Below are positions 27,001 through 38,464 of a DNA stretch of 64,000 nucleotides, piece by piece. The stretch's first letter is position 1. Every line of letters starts with the position of its first letter. The notes under the pieces were generated by a model, which had not been told where the DNA came from, did not search any database, and saw only the letters and a list, made by a program, of their open reading frames with translations. Made by a program: the position numbers and the translations under genes. Origin of the DNA: Paramecium octaurelia (lineage: Eukaryota > Ciliophora > Oligohymenophorea > Peniculida > Parameciidae); assembly GCA_905182995.1 (NCBI GenBank), contig CAJJDP010000008.1:80506-144505 (forward strand). The letters run 5' to 3'.

Positions 27001-29998
27001 AAAAAATTCCATTCTTTTGAATAATATAGCGACATAAATAGGAGGTGGTTTCTATTTTTCAGAGGGTTCTTAAAGATTTACTATAAATAATTCTTTAATT
27101 TTTAATAATTAAGCAGCAGAAGCAGGAGGGATATTTTTATTTGGGAATAGCAGTTTAACTAAAAATAATTTTATTAAGTCACTTGTCTTATTAAATTTTG
27201 CTAGCATCTCTTCAAATAACATTAATGAATTACCATAGCATTTGAGTTTGTAAATCAACCTTATAGAAATGTTCTCACAATAAAAATTAATTGAAAACCA
27301 TTAATATTAGGTCCTATATTTAAAGCCTTACAAAATTATATCCTAAGATCACAGCAAATAAACAAATGACTTATTTCTTCCTAGTGGTCAGAAGCTATAA
27401 GCTTATGAGCTTTATAATCCAAAGCATTAAAAATATTAGAGTTTCATATTTGATTTAAGCATTCTGTTTAAAAATAGTATGAATGAAGTATTAATCAACT
27501 TTGAAAATTCAACCTGCAATGTATAATTATAAATTTTTGATAATGCTGAAAATTTAAGTCAATCTATTAAAATGTCCAAACTAAATTTTAATTAAAATAC
27601 TAAAGGTTTTAACCTTGATTCGCTGTAATTTGATATAGATCCATATAAGTAGGAAAATAAAATTTAAGAAATTTTAGTATATTGCAACACTTCTTATTAG
27701 GATGAGTAATTAGCCTATAGAATGAGAGTCAATAGTTTCCTGTGCTAATTAGGAGAATTCTATATTTATTCTGGATGTCAAACATGTTAGCCTTTATAGG
27801 GATTCTAATCTGTAACATATAACACTACAAAATATTCTATTTTTGATAAAAATAAATTTGATGCCATTACTTCTAATAAAATTAAGCTCAAAGCTGGATT
27901 TTGGAGGCCTAATTAAATTTCAGATTATATAGAATTATGCTTTAAAAATCCAACTTATTGTGAAGGAGGATGGAAATTTGGAAATGATCTTTGTTCTTAG
28001 GGACACATCGGAGGATTGTGTGAAGAATGCGATCGATATGATATAAGAGGAGCTGGGTCATTTTTTAAAGATTAGAAACAACTAGAATGTAAATAATGTT
28101 AAGAATTTTAGAGGTTATTATTGACCTTTTTTTTAATTTCAATTTGGTATATTAATTCTAATTATAATAGGGCAATCCTTTCAACTTTGTTAACCATCAG
28201 AAGTATTGAAAAATCCAATTCACTTTTTGCATCACTCAAGCTTAGATAAAAATTTGTGGAAATATTATTCAAACTTAATTAAGGTAATTTTTAATATTGT
28301 AATTAGATCATGAAAGTATTTTACTTAAATTATTTCTTAATTATTTATGGATTTTTTCTCTTATTTTTACATTTAATATTCGATTATCTTTCTCTTTGAA
28401 TTTTTTAAAATAATCGAGCGATACATCCTATTTTATGGCAAATTATTTTGAATGTATTTTGGCAGAAATTTAAGGGATTGAATTAATTTACAGTAGAATC
28501 TTGGTTATGTTTGTGCTATTATTTGCCTAGATATTAATAATATTTATTGGATTTAATATTTTATCAATTTTAACAAAAACTAAGGTTAGAATGAGAATCA
28601 TATCTATTACATTTCTATATTTATATATCTAAAATTATGCATCCTTGATTAATTAGTAATTTTATTCATAATATTAGATTTTTTTCAATTCTGGCTGTTA
28701 GAAAAATATCAAATTAAGACTATATATCGGGTGATGTATCCTTGATATATGGGTCAGAGACGCATGTCTTATGGATAAAAGAATTTGCAATTCCTGGATC
28801 TACATTAATTGGATTGATCATACCCTTATTGTTATTTTTAATGTTATACTTAAATAGAGAAAACCATAACAAGATAAAGTTTAGAAGACATGTAGGATAT
28901 CTATTTAATGAATATACTCAATAAAACTATTTTTGGGAAATGATCAAATTGTGGAAGAAAACCATTATTATTGTTATTCTAATCTACTTTGAAACTGACA
29001 TATTTTTGAAGGCAGCGTTATTAGGGCTGTGTTTATTGTTTTACTAATTTATCGCTTAGAATTATAAGCCCTTTATTCTTTAGAAGTTTAATTCATTGGA
29101 CATTTAGAGCGGTCAATATTGTTCCTTTGCCATATTTTTTGGAGTTATTAAATATATATGTGAATAATCGGAGTAATATAATTTTTCAACACTCATTCAA
29201 AGTTTTATCTTTATTACCAGCATTTTATTGAGTTATCCATTTATTAACAATATTCTAAAAGTCTATTATAACAAATACCGGTTGCTAGTTTTAGCTTCAT
29301 TGTTTTAAGGATTTAAATCATTAAATCCTAATTTTAAGTTCACTAAATTTTTGGGGGAAATAATTTCAAATTTGAGATAGAAAGAATATAGGATTCAAAA
29401 GAATATTTAAAAATTAAGGGCCTTACTTTTAAAGAAAAAATAAGATGGCCAATTGTAAAAATATTAATGTTATTTTTAGGGGGATAATCAATTTAGCAGA
29501 AAATAATATGAAAAGAAAGAAATAAATATCATTAATCTTGAATTGTAGTTTCAGAAATAAAATTTGACAAATTATTAGATAAAAAAAATCATTTTCTATA
29601 TAAATCAATAATCTTATAAGTTGTCTTCCTTCTTCCATTTATACTTCTATCAAACCCAATAGTTTAGCATTATTGATATTGTGTTCTTAACCCTTTGGTT
29701 AGTGATTAATGTAGAGATACTTCAAAGGATTTACTAATTAAGAGCATATAATTTTTTTAAATGGGTTGTAATACTTGAATTGAATAATTTAAAATGGAAG
29801 ATTTAAGATAGAATAAATAGAATGATTGAAAGAAATAAGGTCATTGGAAAGAATTAATATGTTGTAGTAGAGAAAGAGAAAATTCATTATGATAAATTAT
29901 TACTAGCCACAGACTTTAATATTATTCAATATCAATAAGGTTATTTACTTGTTTAATTAATATGCTCAAGTTTTCTTGAATTTTGTAATCCTGATTGA
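21002..29998 (+). pseudogene. Giant membrane protein, second copy, damaged
   Basis: Paralogue of the gene at 2425 along its whole length, about 2976 codons if repaired. Start at 21002 gives a clear signal peptide (MQIFSYYLLALFLVHLSKSC). Introns 22537-22559, 28284-28306 and 28656-28677 sit exactly where the other copy has its three. TGA stop at 29996-29998. Same order of parts: ectodomain (GVWNRYVPLSN), Cys-rich region, beta-helix-like region, Cys cluster (GGLCEECDRYDIRGAG), membrane segments, long tail. Lesions seen: shift near 22790-22812, in-frame TGA 23724-23726, compensating shift near 23785, shift at the T8 run near 26490, shift at the T5 run near 26663. After removing introns the length is two bases short of a multiple of three, which agrees with these four shifts. 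Either a pseudogene or a poorly resolved sequence; the TGA argues for decay. Confidence 0.75.
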
Positions 29999-31759
29999 AC
30001 TTTATTGAAATTGCCATTTTAAAATGATGTGTTTTATTTTAAACGAATTTTAAAATCTAAAAAATTTCGCAATATCATTTGATTCAATTCCAAACTAAGT
30101 TACTGTTAATGGTTTAGTTACCTAAAATTCATTGTAAGGTTCAAATTGCTTTACATCATAATCTTTAAATTTCAATTTAGATCGGAGAAAGATAAAGTAC
30201 ATGATTTACCAAACTCATAAATTATCATGAGGTTAGAGTTAAATCAGGTCAGTCTAGAGGTGTGTTTCTACTTTGAGATCTCTAACCTGTATCAAATAAA
30301 CCTCCTCAATCTATACAGAAACTTTTAAAAAATTTCTAAGAAGAAGCTGGATATATTGTTGATTGACAATTAATTAAAAAACAATATCAAATTTCTAAAA
30401 TATGTAAAAATTGTAACAAACATAACCATTGTTATTACAGATAATTTATATATATATCGATTTTAATGAGAAGTAGTCTCTGAGTATTTAAATAAAATGC
30501 ATTAATATTATAACAGCCTCAAATGCTCTCATCAATACAGAAATTATTTCAGTTTTTGGTATTATTAAAGCACTTCTTAATTCCATTTGAGTATCACCCT
30601 TTTATCAAATTGGAACACAAGGATTAAAAACCTAAGAAACCTATGATAAAGGCCTAATTGAGACATTGATGAACCCTGATTAGAGAAATTAATAATTACA
30701 ATAAAGTATTTAAACTAGAAGAGTAATTTTGAGCAGGAATAAGTATATGAACCTTAAAGTATAAAGGAAATATTTCCAAAAAATAGAGGAATGATGCTTT
30801 TTTTATTACCCTCGGCTATTCGACTGAAAATTTGTTTCGCAACACTGTAATCTTTTTACCTTTAAGATTCTAATTCTTTCATTAATAGATTCAAACGATT
30901 CATGAAAATTGCATTTTTTAATAGATTAATCAACAATCATTATTAAAGATATTTAATCGCTATTTATTTTTTCATAATAATATTTATAATACATTGGAAT
31001 AGAAAATCATTCAACTGTTTTAATTTTGATATAAAACTCTTTCTTAAATAGTCTTCAAATTTAGGGAGGCCATAAATGATTTTTTATTCAAAAAGGATTC
31101 TATTAACTTTGCAAGGTTATTCAATGTATACAATTCATTTTGTTCAACCTAAATTAAGAATTTTTAATTTATATATATTAATTAGAGATTTTCATAATAT
31201 ACATCCATATAAAATTACTTTGCATTTTTTTTACCAACATTCTAAAAATTTGATTTCACATAATTGAATTTCAATTTTGCAGTTTTAAGAAACAAATGCT
31301 GCATTAAAAATTTAACTATTTTATTTTCATAAATATTATAAAAACTAATTAGTTTGCCTAAATTTTTCAATCATGATTTTACTTAACATTGATTTTTATT
31401 AATTCTCTTATATTATGTGTAAATTTAAGGTTAGGTAGAAATATTGATTGAATAAAAATAAATAAATACAATCATATAATAAGGATAGTTTCAATTTTTT
31501 ATTTTTAAATTTGCCAAAAACTAAAGTATTATTATTATTGCTTGTTATTCTTTAACTTTCCTCATCTCTATGAAAATATTTGATTTACAATCTTGAAATT
31601 ATTAAAAACAAGTTAAGCTTTGATATGCATTAGAAGCATTCTAAAATGATTAATATAAAAATATCAAATTAATCAGTATTGTTAATCACAGAAATTCCTT
31701 GTAGGAAAAATGATTTGATTAAAGAAATAAAAATCAAAAAGGCTTTTGAAATTATTTCA
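29999..31759. other. Spacer, nothing recognised
   Basis: AT-rich. A 9-bp inverted repeat (AGGTTAGAG / CTCTAACCT) spans about 30230-30290. No coding frame was recognised. Confidence 0.4.
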
Positions 31760-32290
31760 ATGGGAAATTCTTTTTCGCAATTTAAATCTAATTAGAAGCC
31801 TTTACTTTTAATGATAGGTTTGGATGGTGCTGGAAAAACAACTATTTTAAACAGATTAATTTTGGGAAAAGTAGAGAGCTACACTTCAACGTTAGGATTT
31901 TACATAGAAAATATATAAAGCAAAAAGTTAGACATAATTTCTTGGGATATTAGAAGAGAAGATAAATTTAAAATTCTTTGGAAGCCTTACTTGTAGGATA
32001 CCAAAGGAATAATTTATGTTATTGATTGTTTTGACAAAAATAGGATGCATGAAGCCAAATTTGAATTACTTCAACTGTTGCTTGACCCTTAACTTTTTGT
32101 ATGCCCCCTATTAATATATGCAAATAAATAAGATCAAGCAAAAATAAGTTCAGAAGAGTTAATAGCTGAATTAATGATACAAAGAATTTCTAAAAATTAC
32201 CATATATAACCATGTTGCTCAATAACTGGCTAAGGACTTTAAGAAGGGCTAAAATGGATTTAAGAATAGACATAACCAAAACTGAAATGA
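31760..32290 (+). CDS. ARF/ARL-family small GTPase with altered switch II
   Basis: One exon, 176 codons, close to the usual 180 of ARF proteins. Starts MGNSFS, a typical N-myristoylation context with Gly2. P-loop GLDGAGKTT at residues 20-28, Thr44 in the effector loop (YTSTLGF), NKQD at 122-125 and a SIT-G motif near 154-157. These bind GTP/GDP and Mg. The G3 segment is unusual: WDIRREDKF at 62-70 where ARF proteins have WDxGGQDK, so both switch II glycines are Arg and the catalytic Gln is Glu. ARF proteins act in membrane traffic. This copy may bind nucleotide but hydrolyse it poorly, or be non-switching; that part is inference. No intron or lesion is seen, so the gene appears intact. Confidence 0.9.
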
Positions 32291-34240
32291 AAAATAGATT
32301 GAATTCATTCAATAAATGAGTCCCAATCAAATATCTATTTAAAGTAAAGTTTAGTATGTAATTGATGAGTCTTCATTTCTTCAAAACTGCTCACATCTTA
32401 TATACTATTTTAATTTCAACATTATCTTTATCAAATAAATATTAATTAGATATTTATCAATTATAATATTTCTGAATTTATCAAAAGTCAATCCTAATTA
32501 TTTTTAACGTAAAAATATGTAGACCTGAAGTGTTGAAAATTAAGAATCCATCAAATATATTAATTTGCCTAAAAAAGAGTGTTACCTGTTAACTTATACT
32601 ATTAAAATTATATAGTACAAAATTTTAAAAAACATTATTTTTTATTTAACTCTGATAAGAGAGAAGGTCAACCAATATTAAAGGTAATTCCTATACAAGG
32701 TATGGAAAATTTGTTGAAAAAAAAATCAAAGTTATTTTGTTAATTTAATAGTTATAAAATTAAATATAATATTGTTTAAATTTTTTTATATAAATAAATT
32801 TGAATATCCTCAAAATCAGGTTAAATGGTCTTACTAATCTGTCCTATACGTTTTCAGAAAATTTTAGCATTACCCTCTCTAAAGAACTTCAATAAATAAA
32901 TAATTTTATATTCAATCTCCATAAATCAATTCATTGTAAATAAAATATAAATTTGCATTTGTAATTCATTATAAAAAAAATTACATTCATCAATAGATAA
33001 TTTATGGATAGAAGAGTAATAATTGAGTTTCAGAGTAGATGATATTTTTTGCATTAATACATTAACAATCAAGGCAAGCTTTAACATTCACTCAAAATTT
33101 TTGAACTGTGATAAATTATTAAAAATAATCGAATAGTAAATTTCATCACTCTCAATATAGGTAGGGATAATGTATACCTTAGATATTTGATATGACGAAA
33201 AAAATAACGGAAAAGTATTTAGAATCCTATTGAGATAGGTAGAACTTAAGTAAATTAATAAATTTAGGTTTGGAATTATCTAATTTATACATATATTGAG
33301 TAGCTATTGAGACTTTAACTCATTAAATATCTTTATAATCAAATCATTATTAATCATGTTTAAAAATGGCAAATCTCTATATTTCATAATATTAAGAACT
33401 ATATATGTATTTCAGGTTAATTTTTAAGATGTAATTTTTTCTTCAAAAGGAGCCCTTAAACTCAATAAAAAAGATTTTAGATATTAAATAAATCGACATT
33501 TGCTGACTCGGCAAATAATTGGGAAGTTTGCTATAAATATACCTATAATTTATAATGAAGATGGGAATCTTTGATGAGGCCTTTTGATGTTATTGTTCAA
33601 ATGAATTAAATCCATAGGAAGATATAGTTATGGTTAATGTTATAAAGTTGCATAACTTTAACTTTAGGAATTATATTATGTTTATTAGGCCCAAAAATTA
33701 ATCCGACTAACTCATGGTGCATCAAATTAAATGGGTATATTTTTTAATCTTATAATTATAGCAAGAGCTATATACTAAGAGTAATATTAACGTTATATTA
33801 AAAATAAGGAACTTTGAAGAAGAGCCAATAATTTACTCAAAGTTCCTTAAGTAAAGCATTTTAATAATAATTGAAATTCTTGTATATTCATTTTTCTAGT
33901 TTAATTCCTTAATCATCCTACTCTCTTTGATTAGGGTAGATTTGGATAATGTAAATGCATGCTTTGTGGAAGACATTATTCGGTTTTCCTTATTATATTC
34001 CAGAATGGAAATAGGGATTATTATGAATGAAGAAATTATTCCATAAATTTTTAGAGAAAATATATTTAGTTGTGAGTAAATCAATTAGAATCAAAACTTA
34101 TTGATAAAATTTTGGTAAAACATGTAAATTGAGTCCTAATCTATCCATGTTTAATTAATAGAATAATTTTAGTACTAAATAGTATATATATAAAAAATAT
34201 AAGGTCAATAAATATTTAACAAAACTATCGTAACTTATAA
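32291..34240. other. Spacer with a possible relic frame
   Basis: Mostly structureless AT-rich DNA. On the plus strand, about 33420-33880, one frame gives a coherent peptide (for example LIRLTHGASNQMGIFFNL) but is interrupted by several TGA codons, so it is at best a relic. Contains the inverted repeat 33805-33849. Confidence 0.3.
33805..33849. repeat. 13-bp inverted repeat with 19-base loop
   Basis: TAAGGAACTTTGA at 33805-33817 and its reverse complement at 33837-33849. Could fold as a short hairpin; it may also be fortuitous. Confidence 0.6.
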
Positions 34241-35320
34241 ATGGGAAGCAGTTCAACTAAACCTAAAGAAAAAGAGAAGAACAATTTAGCTAAACAATCA
34301 GCTTAATTAAATTAGGCTAAACCTTATGAATACAAAAAAGAGGAGTCAACGAATTAATAAAATCAAACCTAAGCTAATAACTCCACATATAATTTACAAA
34401 ATTGTAATATTTATATGATAAAACCCATAAATAATTTACTAGCTAACAAGAAAATGTAAGAGAATAATCATTTTATTCAACCTAAACAAAAACAAAATTT
34501 TTAAAATTTACTCGAATGTCCTGAAATAAATCTACCTAATCATAGTAACTTCATCTATTAATAGTAACAGCAACTTTTTAATTTTGATCAACATTGTACA
34601 TTATAGGAAGCAAAACAAAAGATAGATCATGAAGTATCAAAAGATGGATTTTTAAATTGTAATAGATACTATTAATATGATAATTTATAGTAAAGATAGA
34701 ATAATAAAAGAGCTATGTCAAATCAAAAATAATAGTAAGATGCAAAATAAAATTATTAAAATGCTGAAAAAGTTTAATTCTCAGTTAATAATGACAATTC
34801 TCAATAAATAGCTTAAAAATTATTTCCTCCAACTCCTCCAACATTACAGTAAATTTAATAATAAAGTAAGAATTAGGAAAAGAGATTGAAACCAATAGAA
34901 ATTAATAAAATATAAGAAAAAGAAGATGAAGATTAAATTTATATCTACAATTAAATTTTCAATACTTAAACCTAAGGAAGATTTTCAAATAAATTACCAT
35001 GTAAACATTCTCAATGCAAAACAATTGCAACTATAAATGCTAAAGGAGATGTTGGATGTGAAAATAAATGTCCTTCTTATCCAATCGAAAAAGCTATATT
35101 TAATAATAAAAAAAATACAATATTTTGTATTATTTAGGATAAATATTATGATGTCAACATATACAATTAAGTAGCAAATTAATTGTAATTAGTTCAAATA
35201 CTAAAAGATTCATTATTGTGTTCTAATAGAAGTTAAATTGAATAGGATTAATTCTAAAAAAAATTTGCAAGTGTCATATGCAAATATGTTATCAATAAAG
35301 TAAGATAAAATAATTAATGA
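34241..35320 (+). CDS. Gln-rich protein with myristoylation-type start and Cys-bearing C-terminus
   Basis: ATG 34241 to TGA 35318-35320, 359 codons, no introns needed. Starts MGSSSTKPKEKEK, a good N-myristoylation plus basic-patch signature. Residues up to about 240 are low-complexity, rich in Gln and Asn; most Gln codons are TAA or TAG, so standard-code tools would miss this gene. A Pro-rich spot (FPPTPPTLQQ) lies near residue 200. The last 110 residues look folded and contain spaced cysteines (LPCKHSQCKTI, GCENKCPSYP). No family is recognised. The start suggests attachment to the inner face of a membrane. It is the next secure gene after the ARF-like GTPase and on the same strand, but nothing shows that they work together. 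Confidence 0.7.
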
Positions 35321-35369
35321 TGCATTTTCGAAAATTATTAAATATTATAAAAATTATGATAAAAATAAA

Positions 35370-35800
35370 GCTCAATGAACTTTTTTCTAATTTTCTTAAT
35401 TATGAAAGAAGAACAACGATAAAGCATCAAGCAAAAATAATTAAACTTAAATTAGGAAAGAGCGACAGCAAGAATTTCAACTAATTGACTTATTTGATAA
35501 ATTGCAAAAAAAAAATCATTAAATTCATAAGTTAGAAACTAATTAATTAAATAGCAAAACAAGACAGCAAGCTATTAATCGAGTTATTTAAAATAAGTTT
35601 TTCTCTTTATTCATTATTTAACTCAGGAATTCAATGATGCCCTTAGATCGATAAATAGTATTTTGAGGTTCCATTATTTGAAATAAAAGAAAAATATCCT
35701 TTAAGATTAGGAAATATATGATTAGAAATGCTGACAGTTCAGAATAAAATTATTTCGATAATTATTCAATAGAGAATTTATATAAAAAGTTAAAATAAAT
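35370..35800 (+). pseudogene. Small broken gene, unrecognised
   Basis: Overlapping frames each give plausible pieces: a start MNFFLIFLIMKEEQRQS, then QEFQLIDLFDKLQKKNHQ, then DKQYFEVPLFEIKEKYPL, then MIRNADSSEQNYFDNYSIEN. They lie in different frames within 430 bases and no short introns join them cleanly, so this looks like a decayed gene. Confidence 0.35.
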
Positions 35801-37206
35801 TTTTGTCGTAAAAACTATTATATTTGTTTATTTTTTAATCCAAGTTCACATTTAATTATGAGTTAACAACCAAAAAATCAGAAAAAGTAGGCATTTGATA
35901 ATATTTCTAATGATATAATCTTAATTATTGAGGAAGTTCATATTGCAAAAATTTGATATTAATGGATAAGGAATTTTTATTCAAAATCTAGTAGAATATC
36001 TAGTATTTATGTTTAAATGCTTTCGAATATTATAACTTAAGTAAAATTTTTTATAGATATAAATTTTAGCAATATAATATCAATTAAAGCATTGAAAAAT
36101 TCAAAGTGAAAACCAACCATCGAACAGTCTTTTAAATTAAACTTATAAACATTAACTACATACACTATAAATTAATTGATACTAAGTGGATATGAAGACT
36201 TTGATTATTACTGAATAGTGAAATACTTTAAAGTTTATTCAGAAAGTTTGTTTACTTCTTTACTCTCCAAATATTTGCACTCCAATAGCAGTATAATTTA
36301 TATTTATTTTCTAAAATAGATGAAGTCCTGACACTTAGGTTGAACGCTTTCTCAACTGTATGATTTCTATCCATACAACCATATGGTTTAAATCATATGT
36401 ACAAGAATCTTTTCGCAAAACACTTTTATCCAAATTAAATTCTCTTTTCATATAGAATGATTTGGTTTGACTAATTTAAGTTTAATTAATAAATTTGCAT
36501 TGATGTTATTAAAAACTCAAACATTTGTAATATTATCACTTGCTAATAGGATAAATCTTGTGCATAGCTATTTGCTAAATTTTTGCTGTTGACTTAAATA
36601 ATGCTCTAAGTTAAAACGATGAATTAATAAAATTATAGTTCAACAGTCCACTCAAGAGTTCTTTAATGAAATTATTATACAATTGTATGAACAAATTTAA
36701 TTATTTCTTAATGTTAAATAATCGTTTTCATTTTGAGGAAAAAAATTGCAATTTGAGCTTGTTTCAATACTCATTCTATAATTATATTGATATATAATCC
36801 CTCTTAAAGGTTTTCATAATTATACTTAGAAGAAGCCAGTTAATATTTTGTTTCGAAAAAATTAGAGCCCATTATTTAGTATTTATAACATTTCAATTCT
36901 CTCCAATTAAGATCAATAGATACAAGCTATATTAAAAGTTGGATGAAAAAATCCGAACAAACTTAAGAAGATAAATAAATTTAAGTATTTCAATCAGAAG
37001 CATAAGCCTTAACTTGATTCTGCAAATTATAGATTATTTCAAAAGTAATAAACATATGGCCTTATACTCCTCAATAACTTTTATCAATTGATGATAAATT
37101 GATTATAATCGATTTTAGTCTAAGTAGGAAACTAGTGTAAAATAGATGGGCAAATAGAGAAATGAATTAAAGGAAAATAATCTAATATTAATAATAAGAT
37201 TATGAT
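35801..37206. other. Spacer with one weak plus-strand frame
   Basis: From about 36850 to 37090 a plus frame reads coherently (contains HYLVFITFQFSPIKINRYKL) but has no start and no recognised family. Nothing else stands out. Confidence 0.3.
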
Positions 37207-38464
37207 TCATAATTTGGAGAGTTACTTATTTATGTAATCTGTCTCATTTGACCCTAGTTGCAATGCCTCCAAATAAACTTGCTTAGCATTGTATTTGAAA
37301 TTCAACTCAAATAGCGAATCAGCTATATATTACTTAATTAAAAAAGTGTACCTTTTCTTTTAAGCAAAGAAGGATTAATGCAAATAGACAGAGCTTAATC
37401 ATAACATTATAAAGCATCCCAATATCTCTTTAATTGATGTAATGCAAAGCCTCAAATTATAAAATATATATGTACCTTTATTACTAAATGAAGCATCAAA
37501 TTTAGGATTAATGGAAATAGCTTAGTCGAAACACTTGATTGCTTCTTAATGTTAATTTAAATTACATAATACCATGCCTAAACAATAATTTGTCTTATTA
37601 GTTACCTTTATTATTCCATGAAAGAAAATCTTTTGTATCAATGGAAATAGCTTAATCATAGCATTCAATTGCTTCTTAAAATCTTTTAAGTTTTGATAAA
37701 ACTAAGGCTAAATAATAATAATAAGTCAAATTTATTTACCCTTATTAATCCATACTCTAACATATTGAGGATTTAAGGAAAGTGCTTAGTTGAAACGCTC
37801 AATCGCTTCCTAATAATTTTTTGATCTTCTTAAAGCTTTTCCTATTATTATGTAAAATTGATTATACCTTCATCGAATAATCTTTCAGCCTCTTCGAAAT
37901 TCAACTGTTCATTTCTTAAGCTTTGTTTATTAGTTCTAACCGACGTTTTACCATCAGAACTTACTTATTAATTCAATTTAGTTTAGTCTGATACCATATT
38001 CTTTAATTTATTAGGAATTTTATTCAATTCTATTAATTGTTATTCTATTATTAATAAATATGAAAATGAATACATTTGTAATTTTCATTTTCTTTTGAGT
38101 AAAACTGCTTAATTATATGAATTTGTGACTTAAAAGCTAAATACTCGTGGTTTTAAAGCTGATAAGTCATATTTTCTAGTATTTAAATTTCTTGATCCAT
38201 ATTATTTTAAATCTCTTCAAAGTAATTTTATATTCGTATATAGACTTAATTGAATTATTTCCTTAATTCATTATTTACTTTTATCAGTTCTTTCATAAAA
38301 TAGTTTATTGTTGAGAATAAAACACAATCTTTTTAATGTTCTGAATGTGTAGTATTAAAACATTCAGAACAATATTGAGTTGAATTTTAGCAATTCTGAT
38401 TCAAACAAAATCCAATAATTTCTTTATTTTCATGATCAAGTTATTTGCAGCTTAAGAAATTCAT
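37207..38464 (-). CDS. Zinc-box / TPR repeat protein, shorter paralogue, one frameshift
   Basis: ATG at 38464, TGA at 37209-37207. The N-terminus is a B-box-like Cys/His motif (CKQLDHENKEIIGFC ... CSECFNTTHSEH), followed by a helical linker and about four TPR units (for example YQEAIERFNQALSLNPQY and HQEAIKCFDQAISINPKF) and a short C-terminal tail ending INKQLSKL. Short introns again interrupt each TPR near the NKG glycine; one appears to end GAG rather than TAG. A one-base shift near 38080-38090 is needed between the linker and the segment IPNKLKNMVSDQTKLN. Clearly related to the gene at 14.9-16.7 kb but with fewer repeats. Likely a cytosolic protein-binding adaptor; partners unknown. Confidence 0.7.

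Noticed and set aside
30230..30290. 9-bp inverted repeat AGGTTAGAG / CTCTAACCT
   Set aside because: Short arms and a 40-base loop; likely to be chance.
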